Shown: positions 1 through 11,604, counted from the first letter of the stretch. The stretch is DNA of 64,000 bases from Macrobrachium rosenbergii (GCF_040412425.1 NC_089782.1:25568122-25632121); one strand, 5' to 3'. Notes: generated by a model not told the origin, from the sequence alone. Made by a program: numbers and translations.

Positions 1-245
1 TCTCTCCTCTAGTCTGCCCGTTGGTGTGAGAGCAGACAAAAGGAAGAAGAAAAAGAAGAAGAAAACAATGCTATTTGTACCACCCACAAGTGGCAGTAAG
101 TCATCTCACTTTCAGATCCATAAATAATACCCAGTAAAGGGATTGTATTATAACCTTAGTGACCCGGCTTCATTACAAAGCAAGGGTTTACATTCCTGTC
201 ATGCTGTATGTTGGAGTGAATGTATGCGTAAATATATAAAGATGC

Positions 246-248
<3 letters not shown>

Positions 249-331
<83 letters not shown>
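249..331. repeat. (AT)n microsatellite
   Basis: About 37 AT units followed by an imperfect GTATATATAG edge. Confidence 0.97.
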
Positions 332-528
332 GTTATTTTTGTGGATTTTTTTTCTGCACGAGTTCATTTTCGCTTTAGTAGATGAAGGAATGAATGTGAC
401 AGTAAACATTGTTCTGTTTTGTTTTCTGGAGCTAAACAGGTCATAGAGAGACTGTGTATGTTTTGAAAAATAGTTTTGTATATTTTGTCAGTTTTTAAAC
501 ACTATTGTGGACCTTTTATCCCTTGTAT
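332..528. other. Short spacer, no feature
   Basis: AT-rich sequence between two microsatellites. The short open frames here are microsatellite-driven. Confidence 0.5.
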
Positions 529-591
<63 letters not shown>

Positions 592-610
592 CGTGTATGT
601 ATGTATGTCT
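529..610. repeat. Compound (AC)n(AT)n(GT)n microsatellite
   Basis: An AC tract runs into an AT tract and then GT, so the array is its own inverted repeat and could extrude a hairpin. It ends in imperfect GTATGT units. Confidence 0.95.
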
Positions 611-3600
611 TCTATTATTGTCTATACAATAACGCTATCTTTCTGCAGTTATTATTTTATTTCTTGGTGGGAAATTATTCCAAATAGCCAATACAGAACT
701 AATTTGAAAAAGCCGTCAGAAATGTTGACATAACATGGTCCATGTTTGAACGCCTCAGGTCATTTTAAATCTTCGAGAAGTCATTTGAGATAAGTTAATT
801 TTCTGGTGGTGTTGACATCATGCTTGTATTTTCAAGAGACTATATGTAGTTTAGTAAGATATTACATGTGACTTGACCTCAGACAAATTACAAAGCTGAA
901 TTTTCAAACAAGGTAATTTACCGAACTTTGCTTTGATTGAACATTCACCATAATTATACATAAAATATTAAGATTTGGTGAGTCCGAAAATTTAAGTTAA
1001 CCATTTGTTCCTTATATTATGTACGATACAGACTGGCTGCACAAACACTATGTGAATAGAGAAAGAGCGAGTCGATTGGGGAATTAATTTAGAAAATTAT
1101 TTTTCAAATAAATGTAACATAAATAGATTCTTAAAACTTACTCGAGCTCTCTGCCTTGATTAGTTCTATTTCCTTAATCCACCAGTATTGTATACGTATT
1201 CAAGCTTACTCATATATGTTTACGGTACATAGCCTTTCTTCAGGTAAGGAATAAGTTCACAGATTCTGACAACCTTTTTCACGTCAAAAGTTCTGGAATA
1301 ATCGAGATAAGTCTTTAGAGAAACCCAGACAGTTGCAAAATCTTGCTGTGGTCTTACACGGAAATGTTCTGAAATACGCAGGGGTATTGTATATAAAATT
1401 CTTATTCACACTGAAGGTCTAAAAAAGTTTACCCGACCACCCCAAGGTGGTCTCTCTGGATCTTGGGTTTCCCGCGGTAGTAGTGTTGATGCACAGAAAA
1501 CGTGGCGTTGCAATGCGGTCTCTTCGACGAAATTAGCCCCAGGATCTTATTTTCCTCCGTCGTTTTCTAGTCTCAAGTCAAGGTGACTGTCATCATGGTT
1601 TATTGAAGTGTTCCTGAAACGGCAGAATCATTAATTTAGCTATGCATTAAGGGTTGATTCACTGTCGTTTTGGAAGGATACTGAGAATAATTTTCCTCCA
1701 TTGTATCGAAGGTGAAGGAGCTGCAGGGGGTAGGGTGACCAGGATATCACTCCTCCCATCCCCCCTTCTGTACATCCCTACCTTGTACAAGTCGAGTGGC
1801 GCCAAGTTGGGTAGTAGTAGAAGAACTGAAGAAGGCGTCGTGGCACCAGTGGTTGACCAAACATGGTGGTAGTGCCACATACCACGCTCCATTCTTGCCT
1901 CTGATTCATAGTCCCGGTTCCAGCGTCTCTCGGAGATTAAATAACAACGACGAAAAAAAAATCTTGCAGAGTATTCATGACATTTGTCAGTTGGCGGACG
2001 TTTGTACTCGGGAGATTTTCGCACAAAGGGATGTTTTTAGCCTGTGATCAGTATCGACTGGTTTTGCTTCATTAGATGATTTATAAATAGCTATAAACAT
2101 GGGCGCTGTACAATGAAATATTGGCTCCTTAAGTTCTATATTTTAGTCTGGGGTTACTATTGGCTGCAACTAATGGGAAATTTACGTTAAAATTTCGATT
2201 CTCTTTTTTGTTATAATTTGTATTCTTTGGTCATTACCCACTTGTTTTGCTTTGTGTAAGTCTATATAAATTTATGTAAATGGGCACTATACAAGTTTAT
2301 GTAAATGGGCACTATACGTTACAACGTCGACTTATTGATTTTAATATTACCTGTTGGTGGTGTATTAAAGACCAGTTGAGAGCGCATATTTATTTTTTAT
2401 TGTAAAACGCCGAGTGAATTGTAATGATTTCATTGTCTGTTACCTCGAAAGTCTGGTTTTGGGGTAGTTTTATTAGTGTCAGTTTCTTCTACTTCCCGTA
2501 TATTCCCATCTTTGATTTTTTTTTTTTTTTTTTTTGTTTCATCATTTTCAAGGCAAGCATCGTTGAAATACTTCTTTTCAATGCTGCATCTATTGCGTTA
2601 ATATCTCCCGAAGTGGTACTCTGGGAGCGCTTTCAATCATTTACAGTTATTTAAAAACATTTCATGGCAAATGCATGATAAATTTTTACTGATTTCCCTT
2701 TATTTTTTTAATATATTGCCATTTTAAGTTTGTCCATGATTTCTTAGTTTTTTTTATTCTTCGCAGATGTTCATTTAATTTTTCTCATTTTTATTTCATG
2801 TCTTCTGTTATAGTTCGTAGACTTGTATTCTATGTTAAAAATTACTTTTATATTTCCTTATGGGATTTTTCCTTCCAGAATGTTTTGTAATGTCTCCGCT
2901 TTATTTTTCTTGTTTCTTTTTTCATTTATATCATTACTGGGTTAGCATCGTTTTTAAAACTAAACTAAGAAAAATTTTATTATTTGGCAAAATGATGTCC
3001 ATGTTGTTGCTTATTCAATATAGAATACATTGATAATACAACAGAGCAATATTAGAGAAGAAAACAATCATAAATGTTCTTTTAATCGTATTCAGAGACG
3101 AACGTTTCAGCCTAAAGTATTGAAAGTCTCGAGTTATGAGTTTTCTCCTTCTTTCTTTACATATTTTGTGAAGAGAAACAGTTAGCTTTCAGTCTGCTTT
3201 CAGTGCGTTTTTTGGAATTGATGGATTGGCTACTTGAATTTATGCTCCTGAAAGTCACTGACTTACAAAACAAGTATTTGAGATAAACTGACAAGTAAAT
3301 GTAGACAAACCAATGATCATGAAAAAAAAAAAAAACCGTTGGGCAGGTCAGTACACTGAAGCAGCGATGCGTGATTCTTTTAGGCAGAAATAATAGTGAC
3401 TCTTAAAAACTTCGGGCTTCCACTTAAGCCCACTTCATGAAAGTATCCATTGTGCCTCCGCTGATGCAAGGAGTGAATTATGTATCTGGTGGTTAGTAGA
3501 CTGAGGTTCTTTGCAGTCGTCATGGTAAAGATAGGCGTAGGTTAGGATCCTCGTCTCAAAACCGGATGGTGAAAAACTTTTGTAGCCACTGTTGCCAAGT

Positions 3601-4198
3601 TATTTATTTATTCTAAGTCTCTTACACCATAAATCCACATAAACCATTGTAATCTTCCTCGTTAATTTTCATGAGTGGTTTTAGCGAAAGTATGAGGCAA
3701 ACAGAAGGTATATATGGGTAAATGGATTTAGATACAAATCCAATATTACAGTATATATGTGGCAAAGCTGTTCAATCTCAAGTTAAATCTCACGTTAATG
3801 TAGTTACCGATCACAAGCAAACAGATAATCTCTCGTTTTCCTTGGAAATTCCTCGTTTTCTATGCGGGGTTCCTAAAACCAGAAACGCTGCCAAAATTAA
3901 GACTATTTTAACGATTTTTGTCGCCGTTGTAACCATTTACAAGTAGACCAAAGTTAGTGACTTCCATTACAGACATTTTCCTTCCAGTCATAATGAACTT
4001 TGTATTGCACTGGATGATTTTCAGTACTTAATTCATTCCACACTGTCATAATATTTCCAAACGAATACAGTACGCATCTTTTCCATGGATCTTTTAAAAA
4101 TTTATGCTTTACTTCACTGTATCCAATAGTATTGTATGCAGAGTATTCTCATATTACTTTTGTATTATAAAATACAAACATGGCGATCATGCGCCATT
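611..4198. other. Non-coding stretch, no gene seen
   Basis: AT-rich DNA with poly-T runs (2515-2535) and poly-A (3323-3335). A GC-richer part near 1430-2040 has open frames on both strands but no recognisable domain or splice context. A 25-bp tandem duplication lies at 2271-2317. Confidence 0.5.
2271..2317. repeat. Two-copy tandem repeat, 25-bp period
   Basis: TTTATGTAAATGGGCACTAT plus AC occurs at 2271-2292 and again, identical, at 2296-2317. Confidence 0.9.
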
Positions 4199-4214
4199 TG
4201 CATTGTTTAGGTTT

Positions 4215-4406
4215 TCAAGAAACAAGGATACCATTCAGTAATGTTTGTTTAGGCTTCAATTTCCGTTGAAAGATAAATATAGGGGAAAATTTCGTCCCAT
4301 CTGACTTACACGTTAAAACAACAGTAAAATGTGTTCTTGCAAGTCCAGTAGTTTTGATTAAGATACTTTTCTCTCCAATTTTATTTACGGGCGAGTTTGA
4401 TGGCAT
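4215..4406 (-). pseudogene. pogo/Tigger-type DDE transposase fragment
   Basis: An open minus-strand stretch encodes NKIGEKSILIKTTGLARTHF, then TVVLTCKSDGTKFSPIFIFQ and KRKLKPK-like residues. The order KS(V/I)LIKTTG, TVVL.C..DGTK, P..IF.RK is the conserved core of pogo/Tigger/Jerky DDE transposases. No ends were found, so it is an isolated fragment lying next to the interspersed repeat at 4412. Confidence 0.7.
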
Positions 4407-4411
4407 ATCGA

Positions 4412-4619
4412 ATTGAATTGAATATAGAATTTAGGCCAAACTGTGGGACCCACGAGGTCATTAAGCGGTGAAACAGAAATTGACAGTGAAAGGTGTAACA
4501 GGAGGAAAACCTCGCAGTTGCACTGTGAATTAATTGTTAGGAGAGGGCGGAAAGTAAGATGAAAGAGAATATGAAAGGAGGTACAGTAAAAGGAACAAGG
4601 GTTTCGCCAGGGTCCGAGG
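4412..4619 (+). repeat. Interspersed repeat, left part (interrupted by hAT)
   Basis: Landmarks are GAATATAGAATTTAGGCC, ACGAGGTCATTAAGC, GTGTAACAGGAGGAAAACC and GGAGGTACAGTAAAAGGAAC. From memory this matches a repeat common in decapod genomes and transcripts. It breaks off at 4619 where the hAT terminus begins, and continues at 6131. Confidence 0.65.
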
Positions 4620-4682
4620 CAGGGGCGTAACAGGTGAGAATGGGCCCGTGGCATTTTTCTTACAGTGGCCCCCATTACACTC

Positions 4683-4701
4683 AAAAAAAAAAAAAAAAAA
4701 A

Positions 4702-4782
<81 letters not shown>
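4683..4782. repeat. Poly-A followed by (TA)n
   Basis: About 20 A then about 38 TA units, inside the left end of the hAT element. Confidence 0.95.
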
Positions 4783-4784
<2 letters not shown>

Positions 4785-5079
4785 GGGAGAAGAGTAGAGA
4801 TTGATTTGATATATCGTAGAACTGGTAGGCATAAGAAATTGAAATATAATATGCTGCATTGAAATATAATTACTAATTGTTAATACAGCACAGATAGCTT
4901 AGAAAAAAGCATTTAAATTAAATATTCTCAATAATGAATCAGATGAATCCCTTATGTAGGCCTATGCGGCCGTTACATTGTGCATAATTACGATGCCTAT
5001 AAAAAATAAATAAACTTGGTCCAAAACATTTTATACCATCATTAAATAAACAAATATGCACCATATGCAGCCTAGAATT

Positions 5080-5740
5080 CTTTCTTCCTTGCTTTCATCT
5101 CTGCAAATCTGTCAATGACTTTACTTAAGTTCAATTTACGCGCAGTTCCTTGTTCAATTGATGAAGGCTAGTCCTTCTAATCTTTCTGTGCCATTATTAC
5201 TTCGCAAATAGTTTTTAAAAAGCTTTAGTTTGGAGAATGAACGCTCTGCACTTTACAGTTGTGACTGGAATAGTTAAAAACAATAGCATTGCAGTGCAAA
5301 CCTCAGAAACTGGCTGAAATAGAATGATTTTCTATGATCAACATATTAGTAAAAGGTCCTTAATACTAGAAACTTTGCTTATTTCTCCTTCAGAGCAGAT
5401 CTCATGCTGAGAATTTCCTGTGTGAATGTTTTCTGACACATCGTTGTGGTATTTCTTCACAAAACTAGATGCTTTTCGTACAGCTCTGAGTCAGATAAAT
5501 TTTGCAATGAGATTGGTTCCAACACTGAGAATGATGATACAACTTCATGCAAGCCAGTAAAACGGAAGTTCAACTGAGTTGTGATGATGTCCAGAGTACG
5601 ATAGTAAACAGTTACTCTACACAAACTCTCTGGATCTTCTAATCTTTGGTCTTCACAAAGCTCGCCAAAATGTCTTTTATGGTACGAAGTCTCTTTTTCT
5701 CAAATTCTGACAACTGACAAGCTCTGGTAACTGGTGTACA
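5080..5740 (-). pseudogene. hAT transposase C-terminal remnant
   Basis: On the minus strand, broken frames give FTGLHEVVSSFSVL near 5530, ERSFSKLKLFKNYLRS near 5205-5250, NGTERLEGLAFI near 5170 and KVIDRFAEMKARKKE near 5085-5130. The ERSFSKLKLIK..LRS block followed by RL..LA and a DFA-type end is the hallmark of the hAT dimerisation domain in ZMYM-like transposases. Stops and shifts interrupt it. Its enzyme would have excised and inserted the element. Confidence 0.75.
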
Positions 5741-6130
5741 CGGAGGCCAGGACGGAACAGGGACATAACGCGTTCAAGCCAAGATCCCGCCACGGACCTG
5801 TAGTGTACGAACAGTAATACCCCCTGGCCTCTAACCTAACCATAAAGGCCATCATATACATTAACAATATGTAATGTCTTCTCAGTTTCTGTTAATAATC
5901 ATTTACCAGTATTATATTGAGAATTTGAAATAATTTTTTTTTTTTTCTAAATCACTAAAATATAACAGTAAGCAGTAGCATATTTTTTTTTTCTTCTTTT
6001 TGCGGCCATGGGCCCCTTATCCCTTAGGTCCCTTGGCCCTTTTTGTGACTCTACGTTCGTGGGCCCTTTAATCATTATAGGCCCTGGGCGTGGCAGTTGC
6101 CACCTCTGCCACCCTATTGTTACGCCTCTG

Positions 6131-6210
6131 TCCGAAGGCATGATCCAACGAACTTTAAGTAATACCCACAGTGCACCGCATGAGGTACACTGACAGCATT
6201 ACCGCGTAAT
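6131..6210 (+). repeat. Interspersed repeat, right part
   Basis: It resumes with TCCGAAGGCATGATCC and then TTTAAGTAATACCCACAGTG and CACCGCATGAGGTACACTG, as expected for the continuation of the repeat that stops at 4619. Intactness on both sides shows the hAT element inserted into it. Confidence 0.65.
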
Positions 6211-6726
6211 GACACCACCAAGGAGGTTGGATCTAACCTAGTTGGATAGCATATCGAGTTTAGGGGAGTTTTATCCGTATTGCCGATGCACGATAATTTA
6301 TAGTCATTAGCAACTTGATACATTGTGTTCTCAGCTTCAACTACAACTTGCAGCTGATCTTTTCTCCTTAGTGAATATAGAATGCAGTACTTTAATGTAG
6401 AAATATATTAGTCCTGTTCTGCTTAACGTCATTTGTAACATAAATACGGTCATTATTTACTGTCATACGATGGTTGAAATGCAAGCAAAACAGTTGTTGT
6501 TATTCGATTCGGTTGTTCATAGCAAAACAGCTGTTTCTCGCGGTTGTTTATGGCTGTGCACTTTTACGCAACGAAAAGCATTACTAACGATACTATTATT
6601 ATTCTCTTTTACTTTTTTAACTTATTTAACTAGAAGATGGGATAAAGAGATGGAGGAAAAGAGGTTAGTCTGTTGTAATTTGGTCTCTCAAAAAAAGGAA
6701 CTCGCATGATACATGAGGTACATGAT
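6211..6726. other. Spacer between repeat and LTR element
   Basis: No supported gene. A 79-codon plus frame at 6470-6709 has a hydrophobic segment but no family resemblance or splice evidence. Confidence 0.4.
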
Positions 6727-6731
6727 AAAGT

Positions 6732-7194
6732 TGTAAAGTCCCGCTCAACAGGTTTTCTATGATGAACATCCCATTTTCTGCAGTGCCTTCACAGGCGACC
6801 TAAGGTCGCACGTACACAATCTTATTATTATTGTGAATTGTATATTTATTACCTGTTCATTTTGCCCCCTTACCCCCACATATATGTGTCAGAATATTTT
6901 TATGTCCATCCAGCTATTGTTAATCATCATGTTTTTCTATGTACCTGTCCTGTTTGTGTAGAGAAATAGTTTGACCTCAGGTCACCTTGCAAATTTTGCT
7001 CGCGGTCTCTGCGTGTGCGCGGTCATTAATGCATAAAGCTGCCGCCATTGCCATCAGAACCCAGTGTCCTGGCTCTAAAGGTCGAGGGCAATTCAGGGTG
7101 GCAGGCCTGACCGATGAGGTGTTGAAGGCGGACATCACCATCAATAAACCAGCAGTACTTGTCTTCCTGTTCATTATTTCGCACCTCTCTCACA
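6732..7194 (+). repeat. 5' LTR of the Gypsy element
   Basis: It begins TGTAAAGTCCC and ends CTCTCACA (TGT...ACA). Blocks shared with the 3' LTR include TCTATGATGAACATCC, TATATGTGTCAGA.TATTTTTATGTC, AGTTTGACCTCAGGTCAC and AAACCAGCAGTACTTGTCTT. An AATAAA sits at 7143-7148. It carries about 75 more bases than the 3' LTR, around 7045-7140. Confidence 0.9.
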
Positions 7195-7195
7195 A

Positions 7196-7212
7196 TGGTG
7201 ACCCCCGGAGTG
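7196..7212 (+). promoter_or_regulatory. Putative primer binding site (tRNA-Trp type)
   Basis: TGGTGACCCCCGGAGTG lies two bases inside the 5' LTR end. The first ten bases match the TGGTGACCCC start known for tRNA-Trp primer sites of CsRn1-type elements; the rest has diverged. Confidence 0.55.
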
Positions 7213-8330
7213 GTTCCCGGAGACATTAACAGACCCGAGCGGTGACTTAGTCTTGGCCCGATGAACCAACCCACGCCCCTAACAGACTAACTATGGCGCT
7301 CTAACAAAGCGTTCGGGCGTTACCGACCCTCGTCGACAAATCACCAGTTTCATTAGCGGACCCACACGGCACACTCCCAAGCGTGTATTGACGTGATGCT
7401 CCCTCACTCCCAAGTGAGGCACAGAATGAGCATGGGCATGAACATCACCCACATACAAATTATCGCAAACTTCCGGAGGCAGGCGTCTCCCTCACCCAAC
7501 CCCTCACGCACTCCTCACGCGGTGCCGCTCCCCGCGCCATGCCCCTCCTGATGGACCAACCAAGGCGGCCCTCAGCGTAAATCTGCCACCATTCACCCGT
7601 CAGAGCCCAGCGTCCTGGCTCTACAGGGTCGAGGGCAATTCAGGGTAGGCAGGCCTGACCAATGGTGTTGAAGGCGGACATCACCCGTCAACGCCCTACG
7701 GAGGAGATATATATACAAGAAGGTCACCCCGTGGTGGCGACAATGAGCCCTGTCACCTTCCAGGGGTTAAAGGCCACTCTCGTCGAGACCTGCTCCTGCG
7801 GTCTCGGAAACGCCACACGCCCTCAACCTCACCAACAGCCCCTGGCAGGACACAAGCCTCTTGGAGATGTGGCATGGCCTCCAGGACCTCCTCCTCCTCC
7901 CCGAGACGACAGCAGCGGCAGGCGCAAAAGATTAACCTGTCAGGAGATCTTCCTGTGGCCTTCTCCCAGAGGTCTGTGGGCAGATCACAGGGCCGTACAC
8001 CCTGCCAGTGAGGACCTGATCAAAGTGGCGCGGCAACTGATGGACTCACGAGGGCAGCAAGCGGGCATCCACGCCTGCACCCCATCAGCTGCCTCCCGGC
8101 CGGAGGACCCCACCACAGAGGGCATCAGCGCCATCGACAGGAGAGGCCACTCCACCAGCAGAAGAAGGAAGGCCAGGGAACTTGCTATTACCACCAGAGG
8201 TTCAGTAAAGCTGCCCGAAATTGCACAAAACCCCCTGCCTTTTCTCCCTTCAAAACAGGAAGCGGCCCACCTCACAGGCGCCATGGCAGCAACATCCCGA
8301 AGCACCGGGGGCCCCACACTGGTAGGCTTT
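7213..8330 (+). pseudogene. Degenerate Gypsy leader and gag region
   Basis: This GC-rich part of the element holds a 335-codon plus-strand open frame from about 7662, but only composition and position link it to gag. It is rich in Pro, Arg and Ser and shows no clear zinc knuckle. Segment 7582-7691 is a near copy of 7038-7144 in the 5' LTR. The frame probably mixes true and shifted stretches, so I do not treat it as an intact gene. Confidence 0.45.
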
Positions 8331-8500
8331 CGTCCGCGACACTCGTTTTGGCAGGATGATGCAGATCGACACTGGGGCCATGCAGTCAGTGTTTTTGCCT
8401 TCCAGAGGACCGCCAGACATCCGCCGGACCCGGCTGCCTCTGATGGCCGCCAAAGGTCCCCCATCTCTCCCTCTGACACCATGCTCTGTGCGTTCTCCCA
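8331..8500 (+). pseudogene. Gypsy aspartic protease remnant
   Basis: In one plus frame near 8360-8400 the peptide QIDTGAMQSVF carries the retroviral-type aspartic protease motif D-T-G-A. The frame is interrupted just downstream by shifts. Position upstream of reverse transcriptase fits the pol order protease, RT, RNase H, integrase. Confidence 0.6.
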
Positions 8501-8719
8501 TCCTTGGCGGGATGTGAGGTGGAACTTCGCCGTAAGCCCCGCCGGACTGGCAGTCAGCGTCGGCCGCATAGCGCCTGCTGGACACCAAGTCCTGCCAGTC
8601 CCTGCCCTTGTTGCCGGACCCAGGGCCCACAATCTGTTCCGTCCTCCCCACCAGTATGGCTCCTTCTGAAGGAAATTCGGAGGTGTTCAAACCCCAGCTT
8701 CGTCAGTGCTAAGCACAGG

Positions 8720-9500
8720 ATATATCATATCAAGACAAGAGGCCCCCTGGCCTTGCATAAAAGTTCCGGAGACTTCCCCACAGCACCTTCAGGAGGCCAG
8801 AAGGCCTTTGCCAAGATGGAACAGGTGGGCATATGCAAGGCTCCCAGCCATGGGCCTCCCCTTCACATAGTGCAGAAGCAGACAGCACCTGGAGACCCCT
8901 GCAGCTGACTACAGGCGGCTCAACCTCCTTCTGAACCCGACCACTACCCTCTTCCAAACATGCAGGACCTAACGGCCTCCTTCCATAGGGCCAAAATATT
9001 CTCAGAATTAGATTGCTTGAAATCATACTTTTTCAGGTACCAGTAGCTCCAGAGGACATCCCCAAAGCTGCCATAATCCACGCCTTTTGGGTCCTATGTC
9101 TTAAACTTTCTCCTGTCGGCCTGAGGAGCGAGGGTGACCTTTCAGGGATTGATGGACAGCATCTGGGGACCTGAACTTCGCGTCTGCTATGTCCGATGAT
9201 ATCTAATTTTTCCAGATCCACAGGGAACACCTCAGCATCCGGAAGGTCCTGGCGCCTGCAGGAGAGTGGCCTCGTCGTCAGGTTGACAAGTGCACCTTGT
9301 CGATAAGAGGTGCGGAATTCCTGGGCCACGAGATATCCCCAGGGCGTCTGCACAGTTTCATCGGTCGAGGCCATCGTCAGGTTCCCCACCCCTACCTCCA
9401 TCAGGGCCGTACAAGAACCTTGGAATGGTCCAGCTACTACAGGAGATTCATCCCAGGGATCACGCATCATCATGGCCCCTAATGGAGATCCTCAAAGGGC
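8720..9500 (+). pseudogene. Gypsy reverse transcriptase remnant
   Basis: Short stretches in shifting plus frames match RT order: HIKTRGPP and AFAKMEQVGIC near 8730-8840, then PLHIVQK near 8865, and YYRRFIPGI near 9430-9460 just before RNase H. The catalytic YxDD box is not intact. At least several frameshifts and stops are present, so the enzyme is dead. Confidence 0.7.
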
Positions 9501-9509
9501 CGTCCGAAG

Positions 9510-9990
9510 ACCTTGGAGGTGGGGCCCCACCAGCAAAGGGCCTTCTCCCTGGGCAAGCCCGCCCGCCAAGGCAGCAGCTTTGGCCCACCAGCACCAGCAC
9601 TCCCTTCCAGCTGACAACGGACACCAGCAACGTCACCTGCGGGGCCGTCCTGGAGCAAGTCATCAACGGAGCCCCTCAGCCCATCGCCTTCTTCAACAGA
9701 AAACTCAGCCCCACCAAGTCCCGCTACAACACCTTCGACAGGGAACTCTTCGCGGTGTACCAGGAGGTGCACCACTTCAAATTCCTCCTGGAGGGTACGC
9801 CCTTCACAGTTTGGACGGACCACCAGTCGCTGGTCCACACCTTCACAAAGCTGGAGGATGCATGGTCCTCCAGGCAGCAGCGACACCTCGTGGCCATCGT
9901 GGAGTTCACCTGCACCATCAGGTACCTCCCTAGCAAGAAGAACTCAGTAGCCGACACCCTCGGGGATCAAAATCGGCGCAATGCAGCCCG
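9510..9990 (+). pseudogene. Gypsy RNase H domain, nearly intact
   Basis: The longest preserved pol part, open from 9290 to 10018. It reads FQLTTDTSNVTCGAVLEQ, then AFFNRKLSPTKSRYNTFDRE, LFAVYQEVHHFKFLLEG, FTVWTDHQSLVHTF and ends RYLPSKKNSVADTL. These are the catalytic Asp/Glu/Asp landmarks of Ty3/Gypsy RNase H. RNase H would degrade the RNA strand of the RNA-DNA hybrid during reverse transcription. The preceding bases in the same frame are shifted RT sequence. Confidence 0.85.
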
Positions 9991-10059
9991 GGATGGAAAC
10001 TCGAGGACCTGCCCGTGAACAAGCTGCCGACCAGGGCTGGGCTTACTGCACTGCCATTC

Positions 10060-11190
10060 GTCGCTGAAGTGGAAGGGCGTGCCCTCTCGGCCCTGGAAGC
10101 CAGCACTGCTGGTGCCGCCTCCCGTGTCGGCTGGTCTTCGACATCATCCACGGACTGTCACCCCTCTGGCAGAACAACAGCCAGGCTGCTGGTGGAAGTT
10201 CATCTGGCGCGGCATATGGAAGGATCGCGATGGCCTGGGCAAGGCAGTGCATACAGTGCCAGGCCAGCAAAAGGTGGCACGAATCGGGGTGGGACTTTCC
10301 CAGCTGGAGAGACATTTCAGGCACATCCACGTCGATGTAGTGGGTCCTCTTCCCCATCAGGAGGAGCAAGATACCCCTTCTAAAAAGGCGTCACCCGCTC
10401 CACCAGGTGGCGAAGCTCACGCCCATGAAGCCACTTCAGTGCATGCATAGGCTCCTTTCCCGCCTTCCTGAGCTGTGGACCGCCCTGGCACCCACCTGCT
10501 TGGGGACCACTCACCACAGCACCACTGCCTACAACCCTGGCCAATGGAATGGTGGAAAGGTTCCCAGGTCCCTGAAGGCGTCCTCATGGCTTGTTGCACC
10601 TCCAGGACTGGAGTACTAGCTGCCCTGGGTCCTCCTCGGGCTGAGGACCACCCCAGAGCCACCGGCGACCCATCTACCCAGCAGAAAAGGTCTTGAAACC
10701 CTCGTAGTCCCAAGAGAACTCATCACAGAGGACCGGGACGACCCAACGCCACAGAGGCTCACGACAGGGTTGGAGGTTCGCCCCCTGCCGAGCAGACATA
10801 TACCGACAGGGCGTCCCCTTCATGCCTCCCGGTCTGTCTCCACCACGTCTCGTCCCAGGGACAATGCCGTCCACCTTAACCAGGCCCTCTGAGGCTTTTC
10901 CTCGTACTTGAGAGAAACAAGAAAGGCATTCGGGTGGCCGTCCATGGGAAGGAAAACTGGGTGTCGATAGACTGCCTCAAGCCCGCATTCCTGGAGGGAA
11001 GGCGTTGGGGGATTTCCCAAGCCCCACAGGAGTAGCACCCCACAGCCCGCCCCATCCGCAAGAAAACCTCGGCGCCCTGGAGCCCCAGGTCGGGCAGGAG
11101 GAGCAGCCCAACACCATCCAAAGGCAAAGAAAACGACCCCGCTGGCATCAAGAAAGCGGGCTCCCTCCGCCGCCCAGCAGATCTTGCTTT
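10060..11190 (+). pseudogene. Gypsy integrase remnant and C-terminal tail
   Basis: Across shifting plus frames I see KFIWRGIWKD and CIQCQASK (zinc-binding region) near 10190-10270, then HHSTTAYNPGQWNG near 10510-10550, the usual end of the catalytic core, then LLGLRTTPE near 10630. Further down the sequence is Pro/Arg-rich. Integrase would join element DNA to the host genome; this copy cannot. Confidence 0.65.
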
Positions 11191-11219
11191 TGATCAGCGT
11201 ACCTACATCTTGAGGGTAT

Positions 11220-11604
11220 TGTAAGTCCCAGCTCAACTTAGGTTCTCTATGATGAACATCCGTTTTCTGCGGTGCCTTCACAGAGCGACCCTAAGATCAC
11301 GGTACACAATCTTATGATCATTATTGTGAAGTGTATATTTATTACATGTTCATTTGCCCTTGTACCACGTATATGTGTCAGAGTATTTTTATGTCAACAA
11401 GCTATTGTTAATCATTCATGTTTTCCTGTATGTACCTGTCCTGTTTTGTGTAGAAGTAATAGTTTGACCTCAGGTCACTGTAAATTTTTGTACTTTCGCG
11501 ATCTCTGCTTGTATCATGAGCACGTCTCTGCCGCTTTATAAAGGTCGGCTTCATCATTAAACCAGCAGTACTTGTCTTCCTGCTTTCAATATTTGTACCT
11601 CTCT
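11220..11604 (+). repeat. 3' LTR of the Gypsy element
   Basis: It begins TGTAAGTCCCAGC and ends near ACCTCTCT directly before the AAAGT duplication; the final CACA of the 5' copy is missing. The purine stretch TTGAGGG just before it (11210-11216) is a weak polypurine tract. TTTATAAA near 11534 and ATTAAA near 11556 could be promoter-like and polyadenylation-like sites. Confidence 0.88.

Larger units (their letters stand above)
4620..6130 (-). mobile_element. Degraded hAT transposon
   Basis: Terminal inverted repeats CAGGGGCGTAACA (4620) and, reading inward from 6130, CAGAGGCGTAACA. Flanks are GTCCGAGG on the left and TCCGAAGG on the right, an 8-bp target duplication apart from a small slip. 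Subterminal GGGCCC-rich DNA is typical of arthropod hAT ends. Inside, minus-strand frames hold a hAT C-terminal dimerisation domain (see 5080-5740). An (A)n(TA)n tract lies at 4683-4782. At 1.5 kb it is shorter than an autonomous hAT. Confidence 0.8.

Noticed and set aside
1654..2047. Overlapping open frames of 72 to 121 codons
   Set aside because: Conflicting strands and no recognisable domain; the longer frame alone is not evidence.
6470..6709. 79-codon plus frame with a hydrophobic segment
   Set aside because: No family resemblance, no splice or promoter support, and it lies between transposons.
7985..9473. Antisense open frames across the Gypsy element
   Set aside because: Shadows of GC-rich plus-strand pol sequence.
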